Source of the DNA: Cupriavidus respiraculi
GTDB taxonomy: Bacteria; Pseudomonadota; Gammaproteobacteria; Burkholderiales; Burkholderiaceae
Length of the DNA: 64,000 nt
Direction: 5' to 3'
Assembly (NCBI RefSeq): GCF_914271545.1
Contig: NZ_CAJZAH010000008.1
Location: forward strand, 1-64,000
Positions within the stretch are counted from its first letter, which is position 1, and every line of letters begins with the position of its first letter. A program made the position numbers and the translations under genes. Shown piece by piece: positions 23,024 through 33,855 of the stretch. The notes under the pieces are model-generated. The model was not told the origin of the DNA and searched no databases. It was given only the letters and a program-made list of their open reading frames with translations.

Positions 23024-23680
23024 ATGAGCCTTGGCCTTGTAGGTCGCAAGGTTGGCATGACCCGTATTTTCACGGACGACGGTGATTCGATTCCCGTTAC
23101 CGTGATCGAGGTCGGCGACAACCGCGTGACGCAAATCAAGACGGACGACACCGACGGTTACACCGCGGTGCAAGTCACCTTCGGCGCCCGGCGCGCAAGC
23201 CGCGTCACCAAGCCGCTGGCGGGTCATCTCGCCAAAGCCGGCGTGGAAGCGGGCGAAGTCATCAAAGAATTCCGCGTGGATGCAGCCAAGGCTGCCGAAC
23301 TGCAAGCTGGCGGTTCGCTCTCGGTCGACCTGTTCGAAGTCGGTCAGAAGATCGACGTCCAGGGCGTCACGATCGGTAAGGGCTACGCCGGTACCATCAA
23401 GCGCTACCACTTCGCATCGGGTCGTGCCACCCACGGTAACTCGCGTTCGCACAACGTGCCGGGTTCGATCGGTATGGCGCAGGATCCGGGCCGTGTGTTC
23501 CCCGGCAAGCGCATGACCGGCCACCTCGGTGATGTCACCCGTACCGTCCAGAACCTGGTGATCGCCAAGATCGACGCGGAGCGCAAGCTGCTGCTGGTCA
23601 AGGGTGCCATCCCCGGCTCCAAGGGCGGCAAGGTCATCGTTACCCCGGCCGTCAAGGCCAAAGTTGCCAAAGCGGCTTAA
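23024..23680 (+). CDS. rplC: 50S ribosomal protein L3
   Basis: A 218-residue early assembly protein reaching toward the peptidyl transferase centre. I chose ATG 23024 ([20 protein letters not shown]), which has GGAG 6 bases upstream; an ATG four codons earlier overlaps that site and is less likely. The central loop contains [19 protein letters not shown], and the GQDP-type Gln region reads [14 protein letters not shown]. rplD follows after 12 bases. Confidence 0.97.
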   Translation: MSLGLVGRKVGMTRIFTDDGDSIPVTVIEVGDNRVTQIKTDDTDGYTAVQVTFGARRASRVTKPLAGHLAKAGVEAGEVIKEFRVDAAKAAELQAGGSLSVDLFEVGQKIDVQGVTIGKGYAGTIKRYHFASGRATHGNSRSHNVPGSIGMAQDPGRVFPGKRMTGHLGDVTRTVQNLVIAKIDAERKLLLVKGAIPGSKGGKVIVTPAVKAKVAKAA

Positions 23681-23692
23681 GGAGCGGAATCA

Positions 23693-24313
23693 ATGGAACT
23701 CAAGCTCCTCCAGGACAATGGCCAGATCGGTGCAGGCGTAGCCGCCTCGCCCGAAGTCTTCGGCCGTGACTACAACGAAGCCCTCGTTCACCAGATCGTC
23801 GTCGCTTACCAGGCCAACGCGCGCAGCGGTAACCGTAAGCAGAAGGATCGTGAAGAGGTCAAGCACACCACGAAGAAGCCGTGGCGCCAGAAGGGTACGG
23901 GCCGTGCTCGTGCCGGTATGTCTTCCTCGCCGCTGTGGCGCGGGGGCGGCCGTATCTTCCCGAATTCGCCGGAAGAGAACTTCAGCCAGAAGGTCAACAA
24001 GAAGATGTTCCGTGCCGGCATGCGCTCGATCTACTCGCAGCTCGCACGTGAAGGTCGTATCAACGTGGTGGACGGTTTCACTGTCGACGCGCCCAAGACC
24101 AAGCTGCTGGCCGAGAAGTTCAAGGCCATGGGTCTGGATTCGGTGCTGATCATCACCGACAACCTCGACGAAAACCTCTACCTGGCTTCGCGCAACCTGC
24201 CGCACGTGTCGGTTGTCGAGCCGCGCCACGCTGACCCGCTGTCGCTCGTGCACTACAAGAAGGTGCTCGTGACCAAGGCGGCCGTCGCGCAGATTGAGGA
24301 GTTGCTCAAATGA
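23693..24313 (+). CDS. rplD: 50S ribosomal protein L4
   Basis: A 206-residue protein with a loop lining the exit tunnel; in enterobacteria it represses the S10 operon through its leader. The loop reads [20 protein letters not shown], the macrolide-relevant region, and is of wild-type form. Its stop codon overlaps the rplW start by 4 bases, implying coupled translation. Confidence 0.97.
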   Translation: MELKLLQDNGQIGAGVAASPEVFGRDYNEALVHQIVVAYQANARSGNRKQKDREEVKHTTKKPWRQKGTGRARAGMSSSPLWRGGGRIFPNSPEENFSQKVNKKMFRAGMRSIYSQLAREGRINVVDGFTVDAPKTKLLAEKFKAMGLDSVLIITDNLDENLYLASRNLPHVSVVEPRHADPLSLVHYKKVLVTKAAVAQIEELLK

Positions 24314-24624
24314 CGCAAGTAGCCAAGAACGATCATCGTTTGATGCAGGTGCTGCTCGCGCCCGTGGTTTCCGAAAAGGCAACCCTGGTCGCCGACAAGA
24401 ACGAACAAGTCGTGTTCGAAGTCGCTCGCGACGCCAACAAGGCGGAAGTGAAGCAGGCTGTCGAGCTGCTGTTCAAGGTCGAGGTGCAGTCCGTTCAGAT
24501 CCTGAACCAGAAGGGCAAGCAAAAGCGTTTTGGTCGCTTCATGGGTCGTCGTAACCATGTGAAGAAGGCCTACGTTTCGCTCAAGCCGGGTCAGGAAATC
24601 AATTTTGAAGCGGAGGCCAAGTAA
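24310..24624 (+). CDS. rplW: 50S ribosomal protein L23
   Basis: A 104-residue protein at the tunnel exit that docks trigger factor and SRP. The conserved core [20 protein letters not shown] is at about residues 18-37. It begins within the rplD stop (ATGA overlap) and ends 2 bases before rplB. Confidence 0.97.
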   Translation: MTQVAKNDHRLMQVLLAPVVSEKATLVADKNEQVVFEVARDANKAEVKQAVELLFKVEVQSVQILNQKGKQKRFGRFMGRRNHVKKAYVSLKPGQEINFEAEAK

Positions 24625-24626
24625 TC

Positions 24627-25457
24627 ATGGCACTCGTCAAGACCAAACCGACTTCCCCGGGCCGCCGCTCGATGGTGAAGGTCGTCAACAAAGACCTTCA
24701 CAAGGGCGAGGCATACGCGCCGCTGCTGGAAAAGCAATTCCAGAAGTCCGGCCGTAACAACAACGGTCACATCACCACCCGTCACAAGGGCGGTGGTCAC
24801 AAGCACCACTACCGCGTGGTCGATTTCAAGCGCAACGACAAGGACGGCATCCCGGCCAAGGTCGAGCGCCTGGAATACGATCCGAACCGCAGCGCCAACA
24901 TCGCCCTGGTGCTGTTCGCCGACGGCGAGCGTCGCTACATCATCGCTACCCGCGGCATGGCCGCCGGCCAGGTGCTGATGAACGGCCCGGAAGCGCCGAT
25001 CAAGGCTGGCAACAACCTGCCGATCCGCAACATCCCGGTCGGTACCACGATCAACAACGTGGAAATGCTGCCGGGCAAGGGTGCACAGATCGCGCGCGCC
25101 GCCGGCGGTTCCGCCGTGCTGCTGGCTCGCGAAGGCATCTACGCCCAGGTTCGCCTGCGCTCCGGCGAAGTGCGCCGCGTGCATATCGAATGCCGCGCCA
25201 CCGTTGGTGAAGTTGGCAACGAAGAGCACAGCCTGCGCGTGATCGGCAAGGCCGGCGCGACGCGCTGGCGCGGTATTCGCCCCACCGTCCGCGGTGTGGT
25301 GATGAACCCGGTGGATCACCCGCACGGTGGTGGTGAAGGCAAGACCGCTGCTGGTCGCGACCCCGTGTCGCCGTGGGGTACCCCGGCCAAGGGTTACCGT
25401 ACCCGCAGCAACAAGCGCACTGCCAGCATGATCGTGCAGCGCCGCCACAAGCGTTAA
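24627..25457 (+). CDS. rplB: 50S ribosomal protein L2
   Basis: A 276-residue protein required for peptidyl transferase activity and subunit joining. The conserved C-terminal segment [19 protein letters not shown] carries the functionally important His. The basic tail ends in [12 protein letters not shown]. Starts 2 bases after rplW with a CGGAGG ribosome binding site inside the rplW end. Confidence 0.98.
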   Translation: MALVKTKPTSPGRRSMVKVVNKDLHKGEAYAPLLEKQFQKSGRNNNGHITTRHKGGGHKHHYRVVDFKRNDKDGIPAKVERLEYDPNRSANIALVLFADGERRYIIATRGMAAGQVLMNGPEAPIKAGNNLPIRNIPVGTTINNVEMLPGKGAQIARAAGGSAVLLAREGIYAQVRLRSGEVRRVHIECRATVGEVGNEEHSLRVIGKAGATRWRGIRPTVRGVVMNPVDHPHGGGEGKTAAGRDPVSPWGTPAKGYRTRSNKRTASMIVQRRHKR

Positions 25458-25478
25458 TCGGTAGGTAGGAGCCTAGAC

Positions 25479-25754
25479 ATGACACGTTCCGCAAAGAAGG
25501 GTCCGTTCTGTGACGCCCACCTGCTGAAAAAGGTGGAAGCGGCCACGGGCGGCAAGGACAAGAAACCCATCAAGACATGGTCGCGTCGCTCGACCATTCT
25601 GCCGGAGTTCATCGGCCTGACGATCGCCGTTCATAACGGTCGCCAGCACGTGCCGGTGTACGTTACGGAAAACATGGTTGGCCACAAGCTCGGTGAATTT
25701 GCGCTGACGCGCACGTTCAAGGGCCATGCGGCTGACAAGAAAGCGAAGAGGTAA
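25479..25754 (+). CDS. rpsS: 30S ribosomal protein S19
   Basis: A 91-residue 30S head protein that forms a complex with S13 near the A-site finger. The start [20 protein letters not shown] and the signature [19 protein letters not shown] are typical. GGTAGGAG precedes ATG; 9 bases separate it from rplV. Confidence 0.98.
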   Translation: MTRSAKKGPFCDAHLLKKVEAATGGKDKKPIKTWSRRSTILPEFIGLTIAVHNGRQHVPVYVTENMVGHKLGEFALTRTFKGHAADKKAKR

Positions 25755-25763
25755 GGTGCCATC

Positions 25764-26093
25764 ATGGAAGTGAAAGCGATTCATCGCGGTGCCCGCATCT
25801 CCGCCCAGAAGACGCGCCTGGTCGCTGACCAGATCCGCGGTCTGCCGATCGAGCGCGCGCTCAACATCCTGACGTTCAGCCCGAAAAAGGCTGCCGGGAT
25901 CGTGAAGAAGGTGGTCGAATCGGCCATCGCCAACGCCGAGCACAACGAAGGCGCCGACATCGACGAACTGAAGGTCACTTCGATCTACGTCGACAAGGCA
26001 ACCTCGCTCAAGCGCTTCACGGCACGGGCAAAGGGCCGCGGCAACCGCATCGAGAAACAAACCTGTCACATCACTGTGACGCTCGGCAACTAA
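25764..26093 (+). CDS. rplV: 50S ribosomal protein L22
   Basis: A 109-residue protein whose beta-hairpin lines the exit tunnel. The sequence [20 protein letters not shown] begins the fold, and the hairpin tip [20 protein letters not shown] shows no macrolide-resistance type deletion. AACTAAGGAGTC overlaps its end and serves rpsC. Confidence 0.98.
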   Translation: MEVKAIHRGARISAQKTRLVADQIRGLPIERALNILTFSPKKAAGIVKKVVESAIANAEHNEGADIDELKVTSIYVDKATSLKRFTARAKGRGNRIEKQTCHITVTLGN

Positions 26094-26102
26094 GGAGTCA
26101 CG

Positions 26103-26903
26103 ATGGGACAGAAGATTCATCCGACTGGCTTCCGTCTGGCCGTCAGCCGTAACTGGGCTTCGCGTTGGTACGCCAACAACACGAAGTTCCCGGGCATGCT
26201 GAAGGAAGACATCGAGGTTCGCGACTTCCTGAAGAAGAAGCTGAAGAACGCCTCGGTTGGCCGCGTCGTCATCGAGCGCCCCGCCCGCAATGCACGCCTG
26301 ACCATTTACAGCTCGCGTCCGGGCGTGGTCATCGGCAAGAAGGGTGAGGACATCGAACTGCTGAAGGCTGAGCTGCAGCGTCGCATGGGCGTGCCCGTGC
26401 ACGTGAACATCGAAGAAATCCGCAAGCCGGAAATCGATGCGCAGCTGATCGCCGACTCGATCACCCAGCAGCTCGAGCGCCGCATCATGTTCCGTCGCGC
26501 CATGAAGCGCGCGATGCAGAACGCGATGCGCCTCGGTGCCCAGGGCATCAAGATCATGAGCGCCGGTCGTCTGAACGGTATCGAAATCGCTCGTACCGAG
26601 TGGTATCGCGAAGGTCGCGTGCCCCTCCACACGCTGCGCGCCGATATCGAGTACGGCTTCTCCGAAGCGAAGACCACCTACGGCATCATCGGTGTCAAGG
26701 TGTGGGTCTACAAGGGGGATCACCTCGGCCGCAACGAAGCGCCGGTGGTGGAAGAGCCGCAAGACGACCGCCGTCGTCGCCCGGGTCGTCCGGAAGGTCG
26801 CCGCCGTGAAGGCGAAGGCCGCCCGGCTGGCAACCGCCGTGGTGCGGGTGCCGGTGCAGGTCGCCGCGGTGCGCCTGGCGCAGACGCGAAGAGTGGAGAA
26901 TAA
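26103..26903 (+). CDS. rpsC: 30S ribosomal protein S3
   Basis: A 266-residue protein of the mRNA entry tunnel with helicase-like activity. The KH domain motif [15 protein letters not shown] is near residues 75-89. Compared with the 233 residues of Escherichia coli it has a C-terminal tail of about 45 residues rich in Arg and Gly (from about 215 onward), probably disordered and RNA-binding; such tails occur in Burkholderiales. rplP begins 2 bases later. Confidence 0.97.
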
Positions 26904-26905
26904 CG

Positions 26906-27322
26906 ATGCTGCAACCTAAGCGCAGAAAATACCGCAAGGAGCAGAAAGGCCGCAACACGGGTAAGGCTACCCGTGGCAACGCCGTGTCTTTCGGCGAATT
27001 CGGCCTGAAGGCAATGGGCCGTGGCCGTCTGACGGCTCGCCAGATCGAGTCGGCACGTCGTGCGATGACCCGCCACATCAAGCGTGGCGGCCGCATCTGG
27101 ATCCGGATCTTCCCGGACAAGCCGATCTCGAAGAAGCCCGCCGAAGTCCGTATGGGTAACGGTAAGGGCAATCCGGAATACTACGTGGCTGAAATTCAGC
27201 CGGGCAAGATGCTGTACGAAATGGATGGCGTGAGCGAAGAGCTGGCGCGTGAGGCGTTCCGCCTCGCCGCGGCGAAGCTGCCGATCGCCACCAATTTCGT
27301 GGTGCGTCAGGTCGGGACGTAA
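26906..27322 (+). CDS. rplP: 50S ribosomal protein L16
   Basis: A 138-residue protein that positions A-site tRNA. The start [19 protein letters not shown] and the [20 protein letters not shown] segment are characteristic. It ends 11 bases before rpmC, with GTAAGGAGAGC between. Confidence 0.98.
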
Positions 27323-27333
27323 GGAGAGCAGGG

Positions 27334-27528
27334 ATGAAAGCATCCGAACTTCGCGGCAAAGACGCCGCCGGGCTGAACAACGAGCTCTCCGAGCTCCTGA
27401 AGGCCCAATTTAGCCTGCGCATGCAAAAGGCCACCCAACAGCTGCAGAACACCAGCCAGCTGAAGAAGGTGCGCAAGGACATCGCGCGGGTGCATACCGT
27501 GCTGAATGAGAAGGCGAGCTCGAAATGA
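27334..27528 (+). CDS. rpmC: 50S ribosomal protein L29
   Basis: A 64-residue helical protein at the tunnel exit. It starts [20 protein letters not shown] and contains [20 protein letters not shown] and the KVRKDIARV signature. It overlaps rpsQ by 4 bases (ATGA). Confidence 0.97.
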   Translation: MKASELRGKDAAGLNNELSELLKAQFSLRMQKATQQLQNTSQLKKVRKDIARVHTVLNEKASSK

Positions 27529-27803
27529 CAGAAACTGCACAAACGGAATCGTCGCTTCGCCGCACGCTGGTCGGTCGGGTAGTTAGCGACAAGATGGACA
27601 AGACCGTTACGGTCCTGGTGGAAAACCGCGTCAAGCACCCGCTGTATGGCAAGTACGTGCTGCGTTCGAAGAAGTACCACGCACACGACGAAGCCAACCA
27701 GTACAAGGAAGGCGACAAGGTGGAGATTCAGGAAGGCCGTCCGCTGTCGCGGACCAAGTCCTGGGTCGTTTCCCGCCTGCTTGAAGCTGCACGCGTCATT
27801 TAA
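27525..27803 (+). CDS. rpsQ: 30S ribosomal protein S17
   Basis: A 92-residue primary rRNA-binding protein. The core [20 protein letters not shown] and [19 protein letters not shown] fit the family. It is the last S10-operon gene; a 273-base spacer with its own promoter follows. Confidence 0.97.
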   Translation: MTETAQTESSLRRTLVGRVVSDKMDKTVTVLVENRVKHPLYGKYVLRSKKYHAHDEANQYKEGDKVEIQEGRPLSRTKSWVVSRLLEAARVI

Positions 27804-27826
27804 GAACCACAGCGTTCTTTCTTGAC

Positions 27827-27855
27827 TTGCGAGTCCAGGGTTATGTGTCTATAAT
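27827..27855 (+). promoter_or_regulatory. spc operon (rplN) promoter
   Basis: TTGCGA (27827-27832) is 17 bases before a perfect TATAAT (27850-27855). A better -35 hexamer, TTGACT (27822-27827), lies 5 bases upstream but would give a 22-base spacer. The promoter region is overlaid by an inverted repeat, 27833-27844 with 27851-27862. The start is predicted near 27862, giving a leader of about 215 bases to rplN. Confidence 0.75.
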
Positions 27856-27862
27856 CCTGGAC
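27833..27862 (+). promoter_or_regulatory. Dyad over the rplN promoter (possible operator)
   Basis: GTCCAGGGTTAT (27833-27844) and ATAATCCTGGAC (27851-27862) are inverted repeats with 11 of 12 positions matching and a 6-base spacer. The right arm contains most of the -10 element. This could be a repressor site or a hairpin at the very start of the transcript; no regulator is known to me for it. Confidence 0.4.
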
Positions 27863-28076
27863 TTCCGCTTTATTGCGTCCGCCCTAGCACCACCACCCCG
27901 GCGAGCCCTTAAGGCGAATACAGGCCGAGCGGTACCTGATAAACATTGGGCCGCCTGGCAACAACCGACTTCAAAGTTGCTCAACCCAAACGGTAGCTGG
28001 CGCAAAGCCAGAGGCCGACGGGACCAAGACTGACCGGCGGGCGTTGCCCGGTGGATTAAGTTGGGAAGATAACACC

Positions 28077-28445
28077 ATGATTCAGACAGAAAGCCGGCTC
28101 GAAGTGGCCGATAACACTGGTGCGCGCGAAGTTTTGTGCATCAAAGTGCTGGGTGGGTCCAAGCGCCGCTACGCGAGCGTGGGCGACATCATCAAGGTGA
28201 CCGTCAAGGACGCAGCGCCGCGCGGTCGCGTGAAGAAGGGCGACATCTATAACGCCGTCGTCGTGCGCACCGCCAAGGGCGTGCGTCGCGCTGACGGTTC
28301 GCTCGTCAAGTTCGACGGCAATGCCGCTGTCCTGCTGAACAACAAGCTCGAGCCGATCGGCACCCGCATTTTCGGGCCGGTGACTCGTGAACTCCGCACC
28401 GAGCGCTTCATGAAGATCGTGTCGCTCGCACCGGAAGTGCTGTAA
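28077..28445 (+). CDS. rplN: 50S ribosomal protein L14
   Basis: A 122-residue protein at the subunit interface. ATG 28077 ([20 protein letters not shown]) is the family start; 11 upstream codons are open but not conserved in character. The signature [20 protein letters not shown] is present. First gene of the spc group, 9 bases before rplX. Confidence 0.97.
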   Translation: MIQTESRLEVADNTGAREVLCIKVLGGSKRRYASVGDIIKVTVKDAAPRGRVKKGDIYNAVVVRTAKGVRRADGSLVKFDGNAAVLLNNKLEPIGTRIFGPVTRELRTERFMKIVSLAPEVL

Positions 28446-28454
28446 GGAGCCGCC

Positions 28455-28763
28455 ATGAACAAGATTCGCAAAGGCGACGAGGTCATCGTCCTGACCGGCA
28501 AGGACAAGGGCAAGCGCGGTACGGTCCAGGCCGTGCTGGGCGACAAGGTCGCGGTTGAGGGCGTGAACGTTGCCAAGAAGCACGCTCGCCCGAACCCCAT
28601 GCTGGGTACGACGGGTGGTGTGGTCGACAAGGTCATGCCCCTGCATATTTCCAACGTTGCGCTCGTGGATGCCAATGGCAAGCCGTCGCGCGTCGGCATC
28701 AAGGAAGTGGACGGCAAGCGTGTGCGCGTGCTGAAGACGACCGGCGCCGTCGTGGCCGCTTGA
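28455..28763 (+). CDS. rplX: 50S ribosomal protein L24
   Basis: A 102-residue assembly initiator with a KOW motif near the N-terminus ([20 protein letters not shown], residues 6-25). TAAGGAG precedes ATG. It is 25 bases ahead of rplE. Confidence 0.97.
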   Translation: MNKIRKGDEVIVLTGKDKGKRGTVQAVLGDKVAVEGVNVAKKHARPNPMLGTTGGVVDKVMPLHISNVALVDANGKPSRVGIKEVDGKRVRVLKTTGAVVAA

Positions 28764-28788
28764 TTCTGGGCACGGATAGGAGTTGAGC

Positions 28789-29331
28789 ATGACAGCACGT
28801 CTGCAAGAGTTTTACAAAGAACAAGTCGTCCCGAAGCTGATCGAGCAGTTCGGCTACAAGTCGGTCATGGAAGTGCCGCGCATCACCAAGATCACCCTGA
28901 ACATGGGTCTTGGCGAAGCCATCAATGACAAGAAGGTCATTGAGCTGGCCGTGGGCGACCTGACGAAGATTGCCGGCCAGAAGCCGGTCGTGACCAAGGC
29001 TCGCAAGGCTATCGCAGGTTTCAAGATCCGCCAGGGTTATCCCATCGGCGCGATGGTGACGCTGCGCGGCGAGCGCATGTTCGAATTCCTGGATCGTTTC
29101 GTGACCGTGGCCCTGCCGCGTGTGCGTGACTTCCGTGGTGTGTCCGGCAAGTCGTTCGATGGCCGCGGCAACTACAACATCGGGGTGAAAGAGCAGATCA
29201 TTTTCCCCGAAATCGAATACGACAAGATCGACGCGCTGCGCGGTCTGAACATCAGCATCACGACGACGGCTAAGAATGACGAGGAAGCCAAGGCTCTCCT
29301 CGGTGCATTCAAGTTCCCGTTCCGTAATTAA
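28789..29331 (+). CDS. rplE: 50S ribosomal protein L5
   Basis: A 180-residue 5S rRNA-binding protein of the central protuberance. I chose ATG 28789 ([17 protein letters not shown]), 6 bases after AGGAG; a TTG two codons upstream overlaps the spacer. Signature [20 protein letters not shown] is present, and the end [13 protein letters not shown] is typical. Confidence 0.97.
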   Translation: MTARLQEFYKEQVVPKLIEQFGYKSVMEVPRITKITLNMGLGEAINDKKVIELAVGDLTKIAGQKPVVTKARKAIAGFKIRQGYPIGAMVTLRGERMFEFLDRFVTVALPRVRDFRGVSGKSFDGRGNYNIGVKEQIIFPEIEYDKIDALRGLNISITTTAKNDEEAKALLGAFKFPFRN

Positions 29332-29340
29332 GGGGTAACC

Positions 29341-29646
29341 GTGGCTAAACTGGCTCTGATTGAACGTGAGAAGAAGCGCGCCAAGCTCGTGGCGAAGTAT
29401 GCCGAGAAGCGCGCTGCCCTCAAGGCCATTATCGACGACCAAGAGAAGTCGGAAGAAGAGCGTTACAGCGCGCGTCTCGAGCTGCAACAGCTCCCGCGCA
29501 ACGCGAACCCGACTCGCCAACGCAATCGTTGCGCGATCACCGGTCGTCCCCGCGGTACCTTCCGCAAGTTTGGCCTGGCGCGTAACAAGATCCGCGAGAT
29601 CGCCTTCAAGGGCGAGATTCCGGGTCTGACGAAAGCCAGCTGGTAA
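29341..29646 (+). CDS. rpsN: 30S ribosomal protein S14, zinc-free form
   Basis: A 101-residue 30S head protein starting with GTG. It is the long form lacking the paired CxxC zinc ligands; only one Cys is present in the conserved [20 protein letters not shown] segment. AAGGGGTAACC precedes the start codon. It is 27 bases before rpsH. Confidence 0.97.
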   Translation: MAKLALIEREKKRAKLVAKYAEKRAALKAIIDDQEKSEEERYSARLELQQLPRNANPTRQRNRCAITGRPRGTFRKFGLARNKIREIAFKGEIPGLTKASW

Positions 29647-29673
29647 TTACGCACAGGCTACAGGAGAAACAGT

Positions 29674-30069
29674 ATGAGCATGAGCGATCCTATCGCCGAT
29701 ATGCTGACGCGCATCCGCAACGCCCAGGGCGTGCAGAAGGCGTCGGTTGTCATGCCGTCGTCGAAGCTGAAAGTGGCGATCGCCAAGGTCCTGAAGGACG
29801 AAGGCTATATCGACGACTATGCCGTGACTGAAGAAGGCGGCAAGGCACAACTGAACATCGGTCTGAAGTACTACGCCGGCCGTCCCGTGATCGAGCGCAT
29901 CGAACGCGTGTCGAAGCCCGGTCTGCGCGTGTACAAGGGCCGCAGCGAGATCCCGCAAGTGATGAACGGCCTGGGCGTCGCGATCATCTCGACCCCGCAG
30001 GGTCTGATGACCGACCGCAAGGCGCGCGCCACCGGCGTGGGCGGCGAAGTTCTCTGCTACGTCGCTTAA
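29674..30069 (+). CDS. rpsH: 30S ribosomal protein S8
   Basis: A 131-residue protein that nucleates the 30S platform; in enterobacteria it represses the spc operon. It begins [20 protein letters not shown], and the second Met is also possible, but AGGAG is best spaced for the first ATG. The signature [16 protein letters not shown] ends the protein. Confidence 0.97.
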   Translation: MSMSDPIADMLTRIRNAQGVQKASVVMPSSKLKVAIAKVLKDEGYIDDYAVTEEGGKAQLNIGLKYYAGRPVIERIERVSKPGLRVYKGRSEIPQVMNGLGVAIISTPQGLMTDRKARATGVGGEVLCYVA

Positions 30070-30079
30070 GGAGTAAACC

Positions 30080-30613
30080 ATGTCCCGTGTAGGTAAGGCT
30101 CCCATCAAGCTGCCGAAAGGCGCAAAGATCAGCGTGGCAGCTGGCGTGCTCTCCGTGGAAGGCCCGCTGGGTAAGCTGTCGCAGCCGGTCCATCCGCTGG
30201 TCAAGGTCAATGTCGAAGACGACGTGCTGACCTTCGCCCCGGCCGATGAGTCCCGCGAAGCAAACGCGCTGCAGGGCACGATGCGTGCCCTGGCGAACAA
30301 TATGGTCAACGGCGTGACCACCGGTTTCCAGCGCAAGCTGAACCTTGTCGGCGTGGGCTATCGTGCCCAGCTGCAAGGTAACGCGCTGAAACTCCAGCTT
30401 GGTTTCTCGCACGACGTGATCCATGAGATGCCGGAAGGCGTGAAGGCGGAAACGCCGACGCAGACCGAGATCATCATCAAGGGTGCGGACAAGCAGAAAG
30501 TCGGTCAGGTTGCCGCGGAAGTGCGCGCGTACCGTCCGCCCGAGCCCTACAAGGGCAAGGGCGTGCGCTACAGCGACGAGCGCGTCATCCTGAAGGAAAC
30601 CAAGAAGAAGTAA
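30080..30613 (+). CDS. rplF: 50S ribosomal protein L6
   Basis: A 177-residue protein near the sarcin-ricin loop. It begins [19 protein letters not shown]; the C-terminal signature [19 protein letters not shown] is present. TTAAGGAG precedes ATG, and 11 bases separate it from rplR. Confidence 0.98.
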   Translation: MSRVGKAPIKLPKGAKISVAAGVLSVEGPLGKLSQPVHPLVKVNVEDDVLTFAPADESREANALQGTMRALANNMVNGVTTGFQRKLNLVGVGYRAQLQGNALKLQLGFSHDVIHEMPEGVKAETPTQTEIIIKGADKQKVGQVAAEVRAYRPPEPYKGKGVRYSDERVILKETKKK

Positions 30614-30624
30614 GGGGTGCAATG

Positions 30625-30981
30625 ATGAACAAGAAAGACGCTCGTTTGCGCCGTGCACGTCAGACCCGCAGCAAGATTGCCGAGCTGAAGGTCAATCGTC
30701 TGACTGTGTTCCGTACGAATACGCATATTTACGCTCAGGTCTATTCGCCGTGCGGCACCCAAGTGGTTGCCTCGGCGTCGACGGTCGAAGCAGAAGTGCG
30801 CAAGGAACTGACCGGCAGCGGCGCTACCGCTGCGGCCGCTACCCTGATCGGCAAGCGCATCGCCGAGAAGGCGAAGGCAGCTGGCGTGGAAACCGTCGCG
30901 TTCGATCGCGCTGGCTTCCGCTTCCACGGTCGCGTGAAGGCCCTGGCTGACGCTGCGCGCGAAGCCGGCCTCAAGTTCTAA
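30625..30981 (+). CDS. rplR: 50S ribosomal protein L18
   Basis: A 118-residue 5S rRNA-binding protein ([15 protein letters not shown]). Two adjacent ATG codons are available; the second at 30625 is 7 bases from AAGGGG and is preferred over the one at 30622. The signature [13 protein letters not shown] and the ending [15 protein letters not shown] are typical. Confidence 0.95.
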   Translation: MNKKDARLRRARQTRSKIAELKVNRLTVFRTNTHIYAQVYSPCGTQVVASASTVEAEVRKELTGSGATAAAATLIGKRIAEKAKAAGVETVAFDRAGFRFHGRVKALADAAREAGLKF

Positions 30982-31002
30982 GCGCACACAGAGAGATACG
31001 TC

Positions 31003-31521
31003 ATGGCAAAAATGCAAGCAAAAGTCCAACAGGACGAACGCGACGACGGCCTCCGCGAGAAGATGATCTCGGTCAACCGTGTCACCAAGGTGGTGAAGGG
31101 TGGCCGGATTCTCGGTTTCGCTGCGCTGACCGTGGTTGGTGACGGCGACGGCCGCGTCGGCATGGGCAAGGGCAAGGCGAAGGAAGTGCCCGTGGCCGTG
31201 CAGAAGGCAATGGACGAAGCCCGTCGCAAGATGGTCAAGGTCCCGCTGAAGAACGGCACGCTGCAACACGAAGTCGTTGGCAAGCACGGCGCCGCCAAGG
31301 TGCTGATGATGCCGGCCAAGGAAGGTACCGGCGTGATCGCCGGCGGCCCGATGCGCGCCATCTTCGAAGTGATGGGCGTGACGAACGTCGTGACCAAGTC
31401 GCACGGCTCGACCAACCCGTACAACATGGTTCGCGCCACGCTGGACGGTCTGACGAAGATGAGCACGCCGAGCGAGATCGCTGCGAAGCGTGGCAAGTCG
31501 ATCGAAGACATCCTCGGTTAA
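31003..31521 (+). CDS. rpsE: 30S ribosomal protein S5
   Basis: A 172-residue protein involved in decoding accuracy. The loop [20 protein letters not shown] is the conserved double-stranded RNA-binding segment and appears intact. Fourteen bases separate it from rpmD. Confidence 0.98.
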
Positions 31522-31535
31522 GGCAGGTGAACGAA

Positions 31536-31718
31536 ATGTCGCAGAAAACCGTAAAAGTGCAACTCGTGCGCAGCCTGATCGGCACGCGCGAGGATCATCG
31601 CGCCACCGTTCGTGGTCTTGGCCTGCGCCGCATCAACTCGGTGTCGGAGCTGCAGGACACGCCCGCCGTGCGCGGCATGATCAACAAGGTCTCGTACCTG
31701 GTCAAGGTTCTGGCCTGA
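31536..31718 (+). CDS. rpmD: 50S ribosomal protein L30
   Basis: A 60-residue protein ([20 protein letters not shown]). I chose ATG 31536; a GTG three codons earlier at 31527 lies within the AGGCAGG ribosome binding region. The signature [20 protein letters not shown] is present. Confidence 0.96.
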
Positions 31719-31740
31719 TACCGGGGACTCGGAGAGCAAC

Positions 31741-32175
31741 ATGCAACTGAACAACCTGAAACCGGCCGCCGGTTCGAAGCACGCCAAGCGTCGCGTCGGC
31801 CGCGGTATCGGCTCCGGCCTGGGCAAGACCGCCGGTCGCGGGCACAAGGGCCAGAAGTCGCGTTCGGGCGGCTTTCACAAGGTGGGCTTCGAAGGCGGTC
31901 AAATGCCGCTGTATCGTCGTCTGCCGAAGCGTGGCTTCACCTCGCTGACGAAGGAATTCACCGCCGAGGTGACCCTGCGTGACATCGAGCGTCTGGAAGC
32001 TGCCGAAGTGGATCTGCTCGTTCTGAAGCAGGCTGGCCTGGTGGGCGAGCTGGTCAAGAGCGCCAAGGTCATCAAGGCCGGCGAGCTGACCCGCAAGGTA
32101 ACGATCAAGGGTCTGGGCGCCACCGCTGGCGCCAAGGCAGCGATCGAGGCCGCCGGTGGTCAGATCGCGGCGTAA
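31741..32175 (+). CDS. rplO: 50S ribosomal protein L15
   Basis: A 144-residue late assembly protein with a basic, Gly-rich N-terminal arm ([20 protein letters not shown]) and the C-terminal signature near [28 protein letters not shown] precedes ATG. secY follows after 48 bases. Confidence 0.98.
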   Translation: MQLNNLKPAAGSKHAKRRVGRGIGSGLGKTAGRGHKGQKSRSGGFHKVGFEGGQMPLYRRLPKRGFTSLTKEFTAEVTLRDIERLEAAEVDLLVLKQAGLVGELVKSAKVIKAGELTRKVTIKGLGATAGAKAAIEAAGGQIAA

Positions 32176-32223
32176 TTCAGCAGCAGATTTCGCAGCATAG
32201 GCGAGTCACAGTCGGAGCATCGT

Positions 32224-33567
32224 TTGGCCACGGCGAAACCCAATGCAAGCGCACAAGCCAAGAACACGGCGAAGTATGGCGACCTCAAGCGCCGGCTGAT
32301 GTTCTTGGTGCTGGCCCTGATCGTCTACCGCATCGGTGCGCATATTCCGGTGCCGGGAATCGATCCGGAGCAGCTCGCGAAGCTATTCCAGAGTCAGTCG
32401 GGTGGCATCCTCGGGATGTTCAACCTGTTCTCGGGCGGCGCCTTGTCGCGCTTTACCGTCTTCGCGCTCGGCATCATGCCGTACATCTCGGCGTCGATCA
32501 TCATGCAGTTGCTGACGATCGTGCTGCCGCAGCTGGAGCTGCTGAAGAAGGAAGGGCAGGCAGGACAACGCAAGATCACCCAGTACACGCGCTACGGCAC
32601 GGTGTTGCTGGCCACCTTCCAGGCTTTCTCGATCGCGGTCGCGCTCGAGTCCCAGCCTGGCCTGGTGATCGATCCGGGCATGATGTTCCGGGCGACCGCG
32701 GTGATCACGCTGGTCACGGGAACGATGTTCCTGATGTGGCTGGGTGAGCAGATCACCGAACGGGGCCTGGGCAACGGCATCTCGATCATCATCTTCGGTG
32801 GTATCGCGGCGGGCTTGCCCAATGCGATCGGTGGCCTGTTCGAGTTGGTGCGTACCGGTTCGATGAGCATCATCGCGGCGATCCTGATCGTGGCGATCGT
32901 CATCGGCGTCACGTTCGCGGTGGTGTTCGTGGAGCGTGGCCAGCGCAAGATCCTGGTGAACTATGCCAAGCGTCAGGTCGGCAACAAGGTGTACGGCGGT
33001 CAGTCGTCGCACCTGCCGCTGAAGCTGAACATGGCCGGGGTGATTCCGCCGATCTTCGCATCGTCGATCATCCTGTTCCCGGCGACCATCGCGGGCTGGT
33101 TCACGTCGGATGCGACGGGGTCGGTGGGTCGGGTGATCAAGGATCTGGCGGCGACGCTGTCCCCTGGTCAGCCGGTGTACATCCTGCTCTATGCTGCGGC
33201 GATTGTATTTTTCTGCTTCTTCTACACGGCGCTGGTCTACAACAGCCGCGAAGTGGCAGACAACCTGAAGAAAAGCGGTGCCTTCATTCCGGGCATCCGT
33301 CCGGGCGAGCAGACGACGCGCTATATCGACAAGATTCTGGTGCGACTGACGCTGGCTGGCGCGATCTACATCACGCTGGTGTGCCTGCTGCCGGAATTCC
33401 TGGTGCTGCGCTGGAACGTTCCGTTCTACTTCGGCGGAACCTCGTTGCTGATCATCGTGGTCGTCACGATGGACTTCATGGCCCAGGTCCAGTCCTATGT
33501 CATGTCGCAGCAGTACGAGTCGCTGCTCAAGAAGGCGAATTTCAAGGGCAATCTGACCTTGCGTTGA
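32224..33567 (+). CDS. secY: Preprotein translocase subunit SecY
   Basis: A 447-residue channel-forming protein of the SecYEG translocon with ten predicted membrane spans, the first near [20 protein letters not shown]. The plug region and the signature [20 protein letters not shown] are present. It starts with TTG at 32224, 6 bases after GGAG; no in-frame ATG gives the family N-terminus ([20 protein letters not shown]). A rare TTG start on an essential translocon gene may limit its translation relative to the ribosomal proteins around it. Confidence 0.96.
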   Translation: MATAKPNASAQAKNTAKYGDLKRRLMFLVLALIVYRIGAHIPVPGIDPEQLAKLFQSQSGGILGMFNLFSGGALSRFTVFALGIMPYISASIIMQLLTIVLPQLELLKKEGQAGQRKITQYTRYGTVLLATFQAFSIAVALESQPGLVIDPGMMFRATAVITLVTGTMFLMWLGEQITERGLGNGISIIIFGGIAAGLPNAIGGLFELVRTGSMSIIAAILIVAIVIGVTFAVVFVERGQRKILVNYAKRQVGNKVYGGQSSHLPLKLNMAGVIPPIFASSIILFPATIAGWFTSDATGSVGRVIKDLAATLSPGQPVYILLYAAAIVFFCFFYTALVYNSREVADNLKKSGAFIPGIRPGEQTTRYIDKILVRLTLAGAIYITLVCLLPEFLVLRWNVPFYFGGTSLLIIVVVTMDFMAQVQSYVMSQQYESLLKKANFKGNLTLR

Positions 33568-33605
33568 AGTAGTAGGGTTGGTTCGGACCGGTTCGGACTC
33601 TCGGT

Positions 33606-33824
33606 ATGGCAAAGGACGATGTCATCCAGATGCAGGGGGAGGTACTGGAAAACCTCCCGAACGCAACGTTCCGCGTCAGGCTCGAGAATGGCCATATCGT
33701 GCTGGGGCACATCTCCGGCAAGATGAGAATGAACTACATCCGGATTCTTCCGGGTGACAGGGTGACGGTTGAACTGACCCCATATGATCTGTCACGAGCG
33801 CGCATCGTCTTCCGGACGAAGTGA
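33606..33824 (+). CDS. infA: Translation initiation factor IF-1
   Basis: A 72-residue OB-fold factor binding the ribosomal A site during initiation. It starts [20 protein letters not shown] and contains [20 protein letters not shown]. The position between secY and rpmJ is normal for betaproteobacteria, unlike Escherichia coli where infA is elsewhere. Confidence 0.97.
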   Translation: MAKDDVIQMQGEVLENLPNATFRVRLENGHIVLGHISGKMRMNYIRILPGDRVTVELTPYDLSRARIVFRTK

Positions 33825-33855
33825 GCCGAACAGGAATTGAAGGAAGAGGAAAATC

